37,311 nt of DNA from Rhodothermales bacterium (GTDB lineage: Bacteria; Bacteroidota; Rhodothermia; Rhodothermales; Bin80): contig JANQES010000005.1 in assembly GCA_028278205.1 (NCBI GenBank), positions 1 through 37,311 of the forward strand. The letters are read 5' to 3'. Made by a program: the position numbers and the translations under genes. This document shows, piece by piece, positions 16,601 to 24,671 of the stretch (position 1 is its first letter; each line of letters opens with the position of its first letter). The notes beneath the pieces were generated by a model that had not been told where the DNA came from, did no database searches, and saw only the letters and a program-made list of their open reading frames with translations.

Positions 16601-18865
16601 GACCACCGAGAGATCGGGCACCTCTATCGCCACGACCGTGTCTTCGTTGCAGGCGTTGTTGGTCTCGTCGGTCTCGGACACGTTGCCGCCGGGATCGACC
16701 GAGCAGGTGCCGCCGGCGGTGGGGTTGGTGTAGCTGCCCGCAGCCAAGGCCGTGGCCGTGACGGTGGCGCGGAAGGTGCCCGTGTTCGCTCCGATGGTCA
16801 CCGGGCCGCCGGAGGCCGTGCATCGGAGCTCGACCCCTTCGAGCGCACAGGAGATTGTGCCGGTGATGCCCGTCTGGTTGTCGACCGTCACCGTGGCGTC
16901 GTAGGTCACCCCCGGCGTGGGCAGGTAATCGACCAGGAGCACCTTGTCCTTGGCGAAGGTGGCGTCGACCGAGCCGAGATTGGACACCTGCAGGCGCCAC
17001 TGCCAGGGCTCGTCCACGGCCACCGGCGTGCCGCTGTTGGACTGGACCACCGAGAGATCGGGCAACGTGACCTCGACCGTGTTGGCGTTGCAGGCGTTGT
17101 TGGTCTCGTCGCCCTCGGGCACGGCATTGTTGGGATCGACCGCGCAGGTGCCGCCGGTGGGGTTGGTGTAGCTGCCCGTGGCCGTGCCCGTGGCCGTGAC
17201 GGACACGCGGAAGCTGCCCGTGCCCGGCGCGAGGGTCACCGGGCCGCTGGAGGCCCAGCAGGTGAGCAGGTAGAAGTTGATCGCACACTTGATCGTGCCG
17301 CCGCCGGTGAGGCCCGTCTGGTTGTCGATCGTGAACGAGCTTAAGCTCACCCCCGTTTGGGGCAGCTGATCGCTCAGGAGCACATCGCCCGCGGCGAAGG
17401 TAGCCGGGGCCGTGCCGGTGTTGGACACCTGCAGGCGCCACTGCCAGGGCTGGCCCACGCCCACCGGCGTGCCGCTGTTGGACTGGACCACCGAGAGATC
17501 GGGCCCGACTTGGCCCACGATGGCCGTGCCCTTGCGGGAATCGGGCTCGTCCCGGTACCCGACGACAAAGTGGGTCCCATCCAGGACTGCCGCGGAAATC
17601 TCAAAGGTACGCGCCGCGTTGAACACCGTCTTGGCGTCATAGGTGATACTCGTGCCGCTGACCGTGCCCAGAACGGCCTTGGCGTCTTCACCACTGCAAA
17701 CAGTGATGCAGTCTCGGTACGCGACGACAAAGCGGGTCGCATCGAAGACCGCCACGGAAATCTGAGAGGAATTCCCCGCGTTGAACACCGACTCGGGGCC
17801 ATAGGTGATACTCGTACCGCTGACCGTACCCACGCGGGCCTTGCCCGGCCCCGGGAAATTGTCCTTTTGCCGGTACGCGACGACAAAGCGGGTCGCATCC
17901 AGCGCCGCTATGGAAATGAAATTGGCATTCAACTCGCTAAACACCTTATAGGCGCCAAAGGTGATACTCGTGCCGCTGACCTGGCCCACGATGGCCCTGC
18001 CGGGAGCGGGGAACGCAAACTCCCTGTTCCAGTACCCGATGACAAAGCGCGTCGAACTGAGGGCCGCCACGGAAATCTGACCGGTTACATCCGCGTTGAA
18101 CACCTTCTCGGGGCCATAGGTGATACTCGTGCCGCTGATCTGGCCCACGCGGGCCGTGCCGTGCCTGGAATTGCCCCAGTCCCGGTACCCGACGACAAAG
18201 CGCCTCGCATCGAGAGCCGCTACGGCAATACCATTGGTAACCGCCGCGTTGAACACCGACTCGGGGCCATAGGTGATACTCGTGCCGTCGATTTCGCCCA
18301 CGCGGACCGTGCCGTGTAAGGCCCCATCCCGGTACCCGATGACAAAGCGCACCTCATCGAGGGCCGCCACGAAAATCTCAAGGGTCTCCGCTGCATTGAA
18401 CACCGACTCGGCGCCATAGGTGATCGTCTTGCCGTTGACCCGACCCACGATGGCTGTGCCATGGTTGGAATTGCCCTCGTCCCGGTACACGGTGACAAAG
18501 TGGGTCGCATCCAGGGCCACCACGGAAATGTTATTGGTAGCTGCCGCGTTGAACACCGACTCGGCGCCAAAGGTGATACTCGGGCCGCCGGTGCTGAAGT
18601 GCGAGGCGATATCGTAGGCGCTCACCGCCCCTCCCTGCGACCTGGCATAGCGCTCCAGCGACGCCCGCGGATCGTCCGAGCCCAACGAGTCGACCCGGCC
18701 TGCCGTCGTCTTCTCGCCCGGCGCAACAACCGGGCCGGGAGTAGGCTCGTTGGTGTGGACTCCCGCAGCCGTTGCCTCCAGGCGGGAGGTAGCACCGGCG
18801 TTGACAACGAAAAGCAGCAGCGACAGCAGCGTCAGCAGCAAGGAAAAGCGTCGTGGCGTAAACAT
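13691..18865 (-). CDS. giant modular T9SS-secreted surface protein
   Basis: About 1,724 residues from the ATG at 18865, which gives a clean signal peptide (MFTPRRF, hydrophobic core, VNAGATS). After about 75 residues come seven repeats of roughly 50 residues with the pattern S-I-T-[Y/F]-x-x-x-x-V-F-N-A ... I-S-V-A-A-L-D-x-x-R-F-V-V-x-Y-R-D, probably a seven-bladed propeller. Then six CARDB-like beta-sandwich repeats (P-D-L-S-V-V-x-S-N-S-G-x-P-V-x-V-G-Q-x-W-Q-W) of about 135 residues each with conserved cysteines, two nearly identical 130-residue DUF11-like repeats (DLGVTITESADPV), and a C-terminal sorting domain with SSNYPNPFNPETTIPF and a final RMTLVK. The layout suggests a surface adhesin or sugar/protein-binding stalk. 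Upstream in-frame ATGs add an arginine-rich stretch with no signal. Opposite-strand frames are long only because of the GC-rich repeats. Confidence 0.9.
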   Translation of the reverse strand: MFTPRRFSLLLTLLSLLLFVVNAGATSRLEATAAGVHTNEPTPGPVVAPGEKTTAGRVDSLGSDDPRASLERYARSQGGAVSAYDIASHFSTGGPSITFGAESVFNAAATNNISVVALDATHFVTVYRDEGNSNHGTAIVGRVNGKTITYGAESVFNAAETLEIFVAALDEVRFVIGYRDGALHGTVRVGEIDGTSITYGPESVFNAAVTNGIAVAALDARRFVVGYRDWGNSRHGTARVGQISGTSITYGPEKVFNADVTGQISVAALSSTRFVIGYWNREFAFPAPGRAIVGQVSGTSITFGAYKVFSELNANFISIAALDATRFVVAYRQKDNFPGPGKARVGTVSGTSITYGPESVFNAGNSSQISVAVFDATRFVVAYRDCITVCSGEDAKAVLGTVSGTSITYDAKTVFNAARTFEISAAVLDGTHFVVGYRDEPDSRKGTAIVGQVGPDLSVVQSNSGTPVGVGQPWQWRLQVSNTGTAPATFAAGDVLLSDQLPQTGVSLSSFTIDNQTGLTGGGTIKCAINFYLLTCWASSGPVTLAPGTGSFRVSVTATGTATGSYTNPTGGTCAVDPNNAVPEGDETNNACNANTVEVTLPDLSVVQSNSGTPVAVDEPWQWRLQVSNLGSVDATFAKDKVLLVDYLPTPGVTYDATVTVDNQTGITGTISCALEGVELRCTASGGPVTIGANTGTFRATVTATALAAGSYTNPTAGGTCSVDPGGNVSETDETNNACNEDTVVAIEVPDLSVVKSNTGSPVTVGQSWQWHLQVSNTGSGDATFASGDKLLIDHLPTTNVSYDATITVDNQTGITGTISCSTAGAGLLICTASGGVVTLAKYSGSFRVVVTATASAAGSYTNPTGGLCAVDPEGKVSETDETNNACIPNTVDVVQGAPELTVVKSNSGTPVAVGQSWQWHLQASNLGSVDATFASGDKLLVDYLPTTDVGFPQGPPSVSYDATVTVDNQTGITGTISCAIDNAANVLTCTASGGPVTIGATTGSFRATVTATATISGTFANPTGGICAVDPDDNVSEVNETNNACNTDTVVASYHPELSVVKSNSGTPVVVGQSWQWYLQVSTLGSLGATFPKDAVLLIDHLPTTGVSYDATVTVDNQTGITGTISCAINASNVLRCTASGGPVTVGGNTGSFRAVVTATASAAGSYTNPTGGICAVDPDGNVPESNEDNNQCNTDTVEVQGAPDLSVVTSNSGSPVAVGQSWQWYLVVTNTGGADAVFNAIDTQILTDALPTTGVTYSATVTVDNQTGITGTIGCSLSDGTPLLTCRPTQSGGGAVTLATTGSFRAVVTATASAAGSYTNGQSTCAVDPSDVVSESDETNNQCNTDTVVVGASGVDLGVTITESADPVLAGSGTGNLVYTVTVTNHGTAGATGVVLDGVPTRPTGVTVDGLVVSAGTRSGRTWTLGSLAAGASETFTATMTVDASAAGGTDVVGLMMAVTSLDQTDAHAANDAASVATSIQVTGIDLGVTITESADPVQAGSGAGNLVYTVTVTNHGTDEAIDVVLDGVPTRPAGVTVDGIVVSAGTRSGRTWTLGSLAAGASETFTATMTVDASASSGTDVVGLMMGLTSLAPDQSDAHTVNNEATEMTSITAAAAQARLTEDVQSLSATLDVPAEFALSSNYPNPFNPETTIPFALPEASEVLIAVYDVTGRRVALLVSGPMQAGHHEVAFRADHLASGLYLVRMQAGSFSQVRRMTLVK
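14021..14800 (-). repeat. 390-bp tandem duplication (two DUF11-like units)
   Basis: Two in-frame copies, about 14411-14800 and 14021-14410, have a period of 390 bases (130 codons) and are almost identical for long stretches. For example, the segment encoding SAGTRSGRTWTLGSLAAGA occurs in both. The low divergence suggests a recent duplication or ongoing gene conversion. Confidence 0.8.
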
Positions 18866-18917
18866 GACAAGCGTAGGGTTACGTGGTTTAAAAGGTCGGA
18901 TCGGGAAGCGGCGCGCC

Positions 18918-19202
18918 TTACGGGTGCTGCCCATCGGGAGGCTCTTGCTCAGCCTGAGCCTTCGGGGTCTTCGCGCCGAGCATCGCCCGCAGCGCATCGA
19001 GCTCCAGCAGGGCCGATTCAGAGGGCGAGGGAACCGCGAGGGGGTCGGCCTTCTTTTCCGCAGGCGGGGTCTCGGGGGTTCGTTTCTTCACAGCGGTACA
19101 GGGCGTTGAGGGGGGAGAACCGGTTGGGGGCGTATGTACCAGGTCAGCCGGCTGTGCCTCGTGTCGGGGCTGCGCACGGTCCTGGTTGGGCACGGTCATC
19201 AC
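18918..19202 (-). CDS. small Pro/Ala-rich hypothetical protein overlapping the FHA gene
   Basis: A possible 94-residue protein, uncertain. It starts inside the end of the FHA gene (59-base overlap, different frame) and ends about 50 bases before the giant surface-protein gene. The first two thirds are proline- and charge-rich and probably disordered. The end (SESALLELDALRAMLGAK) looks like a natural amphipathic helix. There is no signal peptide and no family I recognise. It could be a translationally coupled small gene, or the true C-terminal extension of the FHA protein displaced by a frameshift, since the FHA frame itself ends in a non-protein-like tail here. It may also be chance. Confidence 0.4.
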   Translation of the reverse strand: MMTVPNQDRAQPRHEAQPADLVHTPPTGSPPSTPCTAVKKRTPETPPAEKKADPLAVPSPSESALLELDALRAMLGAKTPKAQAEQEPPDGQHP

Positions 19203-19647
19203 CGGGTGGCTTGCGGCAGGAGGAGCCCTGTTCCGAGATGGTGAAGGCCATCTGGAAATCGCCCACGGCGAAGCGCGCGCCCGGCCTGAGCAGGTAGCGT
19301 CGCCCGGTATCGAGACGATGACCGTCGAGCCAGGTGCCGTTCGTGCTGCCGAGGTCGACGAGCCAGAAACGCCCGTCCTCCCACCAGATCTCGGCGTGGT
19401 TCCGGCTGACCAGGCGCCGCAGGTTCGACAGCACCACGTCGTTGCCCCGATCCCGCCCGATCAAGAGCCAGTCCTCGGTCACGGCGACGGCGCGGTGAGG
19501 ACGAGAGGCGCCTTGGTGGGCAATAAACAGGATCAAGCGGAGCCTGCCGCCGGACAGGGGCGCGGGTTCGTCTATGAGCAAATCGCCGCTCCGGAGATCG
19601 GCCGAGTCGCCGAGGGCAGGGCAGGGAGTAAACGAGAAGTGATACAT
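19144..19647 (-). CDS. FHA-domain protein
   Basis: A 167-residue protein with one forkhead-associated domain at about 55-140. The phosphothreonine-binding landmarks are all present: LLIGRD (the G-R of strand 3), L-V-S-R-N-H-A-E-I (the S-R-x-H motif), W-L-V-D-L-G-S-T-N-G-T-W-L-D-G (the L-x-S-x-N-G-T motif), then R-P-G-A-R-F-A-V-G-D. FHA domains bind phosphothreonine peptides, usually downstream of Ser/Thr kinases, but no such kinase is in the window. The N-terminal 50 residues are of unknown fold. The last 25 residues look unstructured and overlap the next small frame. No signal peptide is seen, so it is cytoplasmic. A helically phased repeat array lies about 90-160 bases upstream. Confidence 0.88.
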   Translation of the reverse strand: MYHFSFTPCPALGDSADLRSGDLLIDEPAPLSGGRLRLILFIAHQGASRPHRAVAVTEDWLLIGRDRGNDVVLSNLRRLVSRNHAEIWWEDGRFWLVDLGSTNGTWLDGHRLDTGRRYLLRPGARFAVGDFQMAFTISEQGSSCRKPPGDDRAQPGPCAAPTRGTAG

Positions 19648-19736
19648 AACCAGAGGGTTTTATAGGGAAAAAAGTCGTGAGGTTCAGGCGAGGGTCGCTG
19701 GCCGATTCCACGATAGGGCGAGATCGATGTGCGAGT

Positions 19737-19805
19737 CTTGCCAGGTTGATGTCCACGCTTGCCAGGTGTTGTCCGGAGGGGACATGGTGATGTCCATTCT
19801 TGCCA
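19737..19805. promoter_or_regulatory. tandem 20-21-bp repeat array upstream of the FHA gene
   Basis: CTTGCCA occurs at 19737, 19758 and 19799 (spacings 21 and 41), and TGTCC at about 19750, 19770 and 19791 (spacings 20 and 21). The unit is roughly CTTGCCAGGTGATGTCCA, and the third copy has lost its first half. A period of two helical turns puts every copy on the same DNA face, which suggests cooperative binding of a regulator ahead of the minus-strand FHA gene. Confidence 0.5.
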
Positions 19806-19823
19806 AAAGGGGCGAAAACGCAT

Positions 19824-19854
19824 AAAAAAACCTCCCAGGACGATCTCCTGAGAG
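19824..19854 (-). terminator. rho-independent terminator downstream of the hybrid regulator
   Basis: On the minus strand, CCTCTCAGGA pairs with TCCTGGGAGG (one mismatch, short loop), followed by seven T. It would end transcripts from the hybrid two-component gene and insulate the FHA gene promoter just beyond it. Confidence 0.75.
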
Positions 19855-19896
19855 GCTGGCCATGGCAGGCTTAGAAACTATCTCAAAACATAGTGT

Positions 19897-20007
19897 TGTC
19901 ATCTCGACCGACCCCTGCGTAGGCAGGGGGAGCGGAGCGATCTCCTCCGTTGCGGTATTCTGAGACGGGGGAGATCCCTCGGCTCCCTGCGGTCGATCGG
20001 GATGACA
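19897..20007. repeat. inverted repeat of the GTCATCTCGACCGAC family
   Basis: GTCATCTCGACCGAC at the left is matched by GTCGATCGGGATGAC at the right, with GGAGCGGAGCGATCTCC and GGGAGATCCCTCGGCTCCC forming the inner arms. It is a long imperfect palindrome with no gene. The rest of the 19,648-20,100 interval beyond this repeat, the terminator and the operator-like array holds nothing I can identify. Confidence 0.7.
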
Positions 20008-20100
20008 GGAGCGAGCCGTAATGCTCGCTTTCAGATGCCGGTTGGTATACCATAGCCCCGCCGGGGTCTTGAAACCCCGAGGGCTGCCTGCTCGACGGAT

Positions 20101-23100
20101 CTACGCCTCGTCGTTACCCGCCTGGGCCTGTTCGAGATACGCCGAGGGCCGCAGGCCGTAGACCGCACGGAAGGCCCTCGAAAACGAAGAAATGCTCTGG
20201 AACCCCACCGCGTAACACACCTCCTTGACCGACGAGGCACCCTCCTGCAACAGCGCCGCCGCCTGCGCCAGACGCTGACGACGGATCAACACCGCCGGCG
20301 GCGCATCCGTCAAGGCCAACAGCTTACGGTGCAACTGACGACGACTCATCGACACCGACTCGGCCAGATCGTCCACCCCAAACTGGGCATCATGGAGCCG
20401 CGCGGCGATCTGCGCCTCCACCTTCTCTAGAAACGCGGCCTCCCGCCTGGGCAGCACCGGCCTGGCTGGCTGCTGAATCGCTTGTTCAGCCCCATCTTCA
20501 GGCAATACCGGGGGCGCCGTCGCTGCAAACCGTGCCCGGAGCCGGCGTCGCTCGGCAATGAGCGTGCGCACGCGCACCTGAAGCTCCTGCGCGTTGAAGG
20601 GCTTGGGCAGGTACGCATCCGCGCCCGACTCGAAGCCCTCGATGCGGTGAGCCACCGTCGCGCGGGCGGTCAAGAGCACTACCGGGATGTGACTGGTGCG
20701 CTCGTCGGCCTTGAGCGCCTGGCACGCCTCCAGACCGTCCATCTCCGGCATCATCACATCACTGAGAACCAGGTCCGGGATGAGATCCCGGGCACGCTCT
20801 ACCCCCACACGGCCATTCTCCGCCTCAACGACGGTGAAGTGCTCTTCAAGGTGCGCTCGGATGTAGGCCCGCATGTCGGCGTTGTCTTCGACGACGAGCA
20901 CGACGGTGGCCTCCTCGGCCACAGCCTCCTCCGCCGGTTCCGGCAGCGGCGCGATGCGCAACGACCCTGAGATATCCTGGACACGCTCGTCCGTCAAAAC
21001 CGGCTCCTCGCTCGGCCTCTCATCCGCCGGCGTCGAGACCATCTCTGCGTTCGTGGGCAGGCGCTCCTCCGCCGCCTCGGCGACGGCCTCCAGGCGCGGC
21101 AGACGCACGGTGAAACGCGTGCCGAAACCCACCTGGCTCTCGACCGCTATCGTCCCCTCGTGCAATTCGACGAGTTCTTTGACCAGTGCCAGGCCGATGC
21201 CCGAGCCCTCGTGACTGCGCGTCGTAGCCCCCTCGACCTGATAGAAGCGATCAAACAGATGCGCCAGGTGCTCCTCGGCGATGCCCGGCCCGGTGTCGGC
21301 CACGACGATGCGTGTTGCCCCGTCGTCGTCACGGACCAGCGCCAGGGCCACCTTGCTGCCCGACGGGGTAAACTTGAAGGCGTTCGAGAGCAGGTTGATG
21401 ACGACTTTCTCGATCTTATCGAGGTCGTAGGTGTGGAGCAGGGGCGCGTCAGGAATCCGTGTGGAGTAGTGGATGCCCTGAGTCTCGGCGATGGAGTCGA
21501 AGAGGGCTGCCAGTTGGCGCAGGTGCCGGGCGAGGTCGTGTTGTTTGGTTCGGAGCAGGAGGGCGCCGGCGTCGAGTTTGGAGAGATCGAGCAGTTGGTT
21601 GATCAGGCGGAGAAGGCGCCCGCCGTTACGCCGGGCGCGTTCGAAGTGGGGCCGGGCCGCCTCGAAGGAAGCATAGCGACCCTGGAGAGCGTCGTCGAGG
21701 GGGCCGAAGGTGAGCGTGAGCGGCGTGCGAAACTCGTGCGAGATGTTCGCCAGGAAACGCGACTTGAGGTCGTTGGCCCGACGTAGCTCCTCCGTGCGCT
21801 CTTCGACGATCTGCTCCAGTTCGGCCTCCCGCGCTTTCAACCGACGCACCCGGTAGGTGTAGATCGCCGGCCCCGCCGAGAGCAGCACCAGCCCGACGAG
21901 CACCAGGAACCACGTCGTCTCCCAGAAATACGGGAGCCGCTCAATCGACACCCGCGCCGCCTCGCTCCAGACGCCCCCGATGCCTGCCCGCACATGAAAC
22001 CCATACGAGCCGGGCGACAGGTTCGTGTACGAGGCCACGCGCAGCCGGCCTCCGTCGCGCCATGTTTCGTCGTAGCCCTCCAGGTAGTACTGAAAGCGCA
22101 CATCCTCGGCCCGGGCGAACTCCAGGGCCGTGTACTGGATCGTCACGTCGCGCTCGCCCGGCGACAGTTCCACGACGCCCTCGGCCCGGCGCACCTCCTC
22201 GCCCACCTGCACGCCCTCGAACAGCACCGGCGGGGCCTCCGGCAGCGGCACCGCCCGAGGGTCGATGATCACCACCCCGTCCTGCGTCGGAAACCACAGC
22301 CGGCCGTCCGAAGCCTTGATCCCCGCCGGCTGCACGCCCCCGTTGCCCTCCCGGTTGCGCATGCCCTCGGCCTCGGTGTAGCTCACCGACGTCACCGACG
22401 GAATCGCCCCGTCGAGGAAGGCCTGGAGCATGGCGCGTTCGACCCAGAAGATGCCGTTGTTGGTGTTGAACCAGAAGCGTCCGAAGTCGTCTTCGAGGAT
22501 GCGATGGAGGCCGGACTGATAGAGTCCGGCCTGGCTGTCGAGGCATTTCAACGCGGCGTCTTGCAGCGCAAGCGCTCCCTGACGGTCGAGGCGGCAGAGG
22601 CCCCGATCTTCGAACGCGATCCAGAGCAAGCCCTCTTCGTCTTCGTAGAGGTCTCGGATGAGATCGGAAGGCAGGCCCTGCTCGGTGGAGAGCACGTCCA
22701 GGCCGCCGCGCTCGTCATAGCGGAGGATTCCGTCGCCGTTGGTGCCGAAGAGGATCGTCCCGTCGCGTGTCTCGGTGATAGCGCGGATCCAGTTCTTGGG
22801 CAGGCCGGAGGCGGTCGTGATGGAGGTCCACGCTCGCGATGAGCCGTCAGGCCGTCCGAGAACCAGGCCCTGTTCCCCGCCGATCCAGAAGCGGCCCTGC
22901 CGGTCTTCATGCATCGCCCGCGTATCCATCAACTTCACGTAATCGGGCAGGTCGTCGGCCAGGCAGCGATCACCTTGCACCCGGCATGTTCGATCGATAC
23001 CCCCGACCCAGATGTTGTCTGCATGGTCTTGATATAACGCCAGTACAAAGTCGGGAAACCCTCCAGCCAGGCCGAACACCGTAGGGTTCATGGCTGCATC

Positions 23101-24330
23101 GAAGCGGACGAGACCCTGTCCGAAGGTGCCTACCCAGATCGCGCCGTCTCGGTCTTCGAGGAGGGGATAGACCGCCTTTGCGGGCAGGCCCTCTGCTTCA
23201 CTGAGCGTGTGTAAGAACGAGCGCTGCACCCGGAACAGCCCGTGAAGAGGGGAGCCGATCCACAGGTTGCCAGGGCGATCGAATTGGAATACTGAAATCA
23301 GGTCTTGTAACCGGAAGACCTGCTCTTCGCCGCGGAAAAGAATACGCTCACCAGAAGCCAGCATTCCGGATAGGTCGACCGTGCTCCCTATTCGCCACGG
23401 CTGTCCCTCGGGTCCTACGATCATTTGTTCGGCAGCCGCAACGATGCTGGGCTTGGGCAACAACGTCGCGGTGCCCGATGGATCGTGGCGCCACCACCCC
23501 TCTGTTGCAGAAGAGACCCAGATGCCCCCCTCCGTGTCCATGTCTTGCGGGTTGAAGCCCGCTCCAGCGTGAATGGTCTCAACCTGGTCTCCGTCGATGC
23601 GGACAACGCCCTGCCCATTGGTAGCCCACATCCGGCCCGCTCGATCTGCGAGAAGGTTAAAGACATCCAAACTGACCAGGCCGTCTTCCGTGGTGAACGG
23701 CCGCACGGCGCCGTCGTGATCAAAGCGGACGAGGCCGCCCTCGACCGTCCCGACCCAGAGCCGGCCCTCGCTATCCTGGGCCATAGCCCACACCCAATCG
23801 TCGATCACGTCTCGCCGATAGGGTTCCAGGCGCCCTGCTGTGTAGCGCGCTATCCCGTTGCGCGTCCCGACGAGCACCGTATCTCCAACCCCGTACGTGA
23901 GTACAGGAATGGCATGCCTTAAAACCTTTGCATTTTCATCAAACCCTGTAAAACGACCCTCATGATAGAGGGCCAGATCCTCTCGGTCCGATACGATCCA
24001 CAGATATCCGGGCGGCTCTTCGGCCAGGCTGGCGAAGCGGTTGCTGGGCAGTTGAGGGGCGTTGGTGGTGTTGAAGACGGTGAACTGCGCCCCATCGAAG
24101 CGGACGAGCCCCTCGTTGGTGGCCAGCCAGAGATAGCCGTTGCTGGCCAGGAGGAGGTCGTTGATGGTGTTCGAGTGTAGGCCGTCGCGCACGGTCCACT
24201 GGCGCACGGTGTAGTCAGGATGGACCCGGTAGGCCGGTGCTTCCTGGGCAGCGACAGAAGAAACGACCACGGCCAGCAGCACCAGCAACAGGCCGCAGCG
24301 AGGCAGGATATGGTTGGAGCGGATAGGCAT
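20101..24330 (-). CDS. hybrid two-component system protein (HTCS)
   Basis: About 1,409 residues; the ATG at 24330 gives a good signal peptide (residues 1-29, ending SSVAAQ). Domain order is a periplasmic two-component propeller (about 40-695, repeats of the type D-x-x-G-x-L-W-V-G-T-x-x-G-L-V-R-F-D), a Y_Y_Y domain (about 715-800), one transmembrane helix (about 806-826), a coiled linker, HisKA with phosphoacceptor H865 in ISHEFRTPL, an ATPase domain (N box NLLSNAFKF, then DTGPGI and GSGIGLAL), a receiver (about 1142-1260, VVEDN, phosphorylated D1191 in LSDVMMPEMDG, Lys in YLPKPF), and a C-terminal AraC-type HTH (about 1310-1400, AVGFQSISSFSRAFR). It therefore senses a periplasmic signal, often a glycan, and binds DNA in one chain. 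Targets are unknown. No SusC/SusD pair is nearby, and the closest metabolic gene is the sugar dehydrogenase. Upstream in-frame ATGs lack a signal peptide. Confidence 0.93.
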   Translation of the reverse strand: MPIRSNHILPRCGLLLVLLAVVVSSVAAQEAPAYRVHPDYTVRQWTVRDGLHSNTINDLLLASNGYLWLATNEGLVRFDGAQFTVFNTTNAPQLPSNRFASLAEEPPGYLWIVSDREDLALYHEGRFTGFDENAKVLRHAIPVLTYGVGDTVLVGTRNGIARYTAGRLEPYRRDVIDDWVWAMAQDSEGRLWVGTVEGGLVRFDHDGAVRPFTTEDGLVSLDVFNLLADRAGRMWATNGQGVVRIDGDQVETIHAGAGFNPQDMDTEGGIWVSSATEGWWRHDPSGTATLLPKPSIVAAAEQMIVGPEGQPWRIGSTVDLSGMLASGERILFRGEEQVFRLQDLISVFQFDRPGNLWIGSPLHGLFRVQRSFLHTLSEAEGLPAKAVYPLLEDRDGAIWVGTFGQGLVRFDAAMNPTVFGLAGGFPDFVLALYQDHADNIWVGGIDRTCRVQGDRCLADDLPDYVKLMDTRAMHEDRQGRFWIGGEQGLVLGRPDGSSRAWTSITTASGLPKNWIRAITETRDGTILFGTNGDGILRYDERGGLDVLSTEQGLPSDLIRDLYEDEEGLLWIAFEDRGLCRLDRQGALALQDAALKCLDSQAGLYQSGLHRILEDDFGRFWFNTNNGIFWVERAMLQAFLDGAIPSVTSVSYTEAEGMRNREGNGGVQPAGIKASDGRLWFPTQDGVVIIDPRAVPLPEAPPVLFEGVQVGEEVRRAEGVVELSPGERDVTIQYTALEFARAEDVRFQYYLEGYDETWRDGGRLRVASYTNLSPGSYGFHVRAGIGGVWSEAARVSIERLPYFWETTWFLVLVGLVLLSAGPAIYTYRVRRLKAREAELEQIVEERTEELRRANDLKSRFLANISHEFRTPLTLTFGPLDDALQGRYASFEAARPHFERARRNGGRLLRLINQLLDLSKLDAGALLLRTKQHDLARHLRQLAALFDSIAETQGIHYSTRIPDAPLLHTYDLDKIEKVVINLLSNAFKFTPSGSKVALALVRDDDGATRIVVADTGPGIAEEHLAHLFDRFYQVEGATTRSHEGSGIGLALVKELVELHEGTIAVESQVGFGTRFTVRLPRLEAVAEAAEERLPTNAEMVSTPADERPSEEPVLTDERVQDISGSLRIAPLPEPAEEAVAEEATVVLVVEDNADMRAYIRAHLEEHFTVVEAENGRVGVERARDLIPDLVLSDVMMPEMDGLEACQALKADERTSHIPVVLLTARATVAHRIEGFESGADAYLPKPFNAQELQVRVRTLIAERRRLRARFAATAPPVLPEDGAEQAIQQPARPVLPRREAAFLEKVEAQIAARLHDAQFGVDDLAESVSMSRRQLHRKLLALTDAPPAVLIRRQRLAQAAALLQEGASSVKEVCYAVGFQSISSFSRAFRAVYGLRPSAYLEQAQAGNDEA

Positions 24331-24560
24331 CGAGGGCGAGGAACAGACCGCGTGCGGTCCCAGTATCGCCATCGAATCAGTAAATAGCAAAGTACCTTTG
24401 CACGCAGCCATCCTACCCCCGACCTCATGCATGCTCCTCTCTCACCGACATCAGATCCAACGCCAACGATTCACTCCAACCCCTGGTGTTGAAGTAGACA
24501 TAGGCGGGATAATCGAACGGTTCGATACCGTCGGCGAATTAGGGAATTACCTTTTCGGTG

Positions 24561-24671
24561 TCAATTGGCTGTGTTCTTCAGCCGAACGAAAAAGATGAAC
24601 AGCGAGCCGAAGGCAAACACAATGACCAACACCCACCCCGCCACAAAGCGCAAACGCCGAAAAATACCCAA
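24561..24671 (-). CDS. 36-residue membrane miniprotein
   Basis: Directly after the sugar dehydrogenase stop codon, in the adjacent codon, a TTG opens a 36-residue frame: basic start (RRLR), one strong transmembrane helix (about 9-29, AGWVLVIVFAFGSLFIFF) and a short basic tail ending KNTAN. The hydrophobic core with flanking positive residues looks like a genuine single-pass membrane miniprotein, not a shadow of another frame. Zero spacing implies translational coupling to the dehydrogenase, which itself starts with a membrane anchor, so a partner subunit is possible. The TTG start and the lack of other evidence keep confidence moderate. Confidence 0.5.
   Translation of the reverse strand: MGIFRRLRFVAGWVLVIVFAFGSLFIFFVRLKNTAN

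Noticed and set aside
15287..17344. Long plus-strand open frame of 685 codons opposite the giant surface-protein gene
   Set aside because: It is Gly/Arg/Ala-rich and repeats with the period of the minus-strand CARDB-like units, so it is a GC-driven shadow of that gene.
14000..18600. Regularly spaced repeats considered as a CRISPR array
   Set aside because: The repeats are in-frame protein repeats of 50, about 135 and 130 codons with no unique spacers of CRISPR length, and there are no cas genes.
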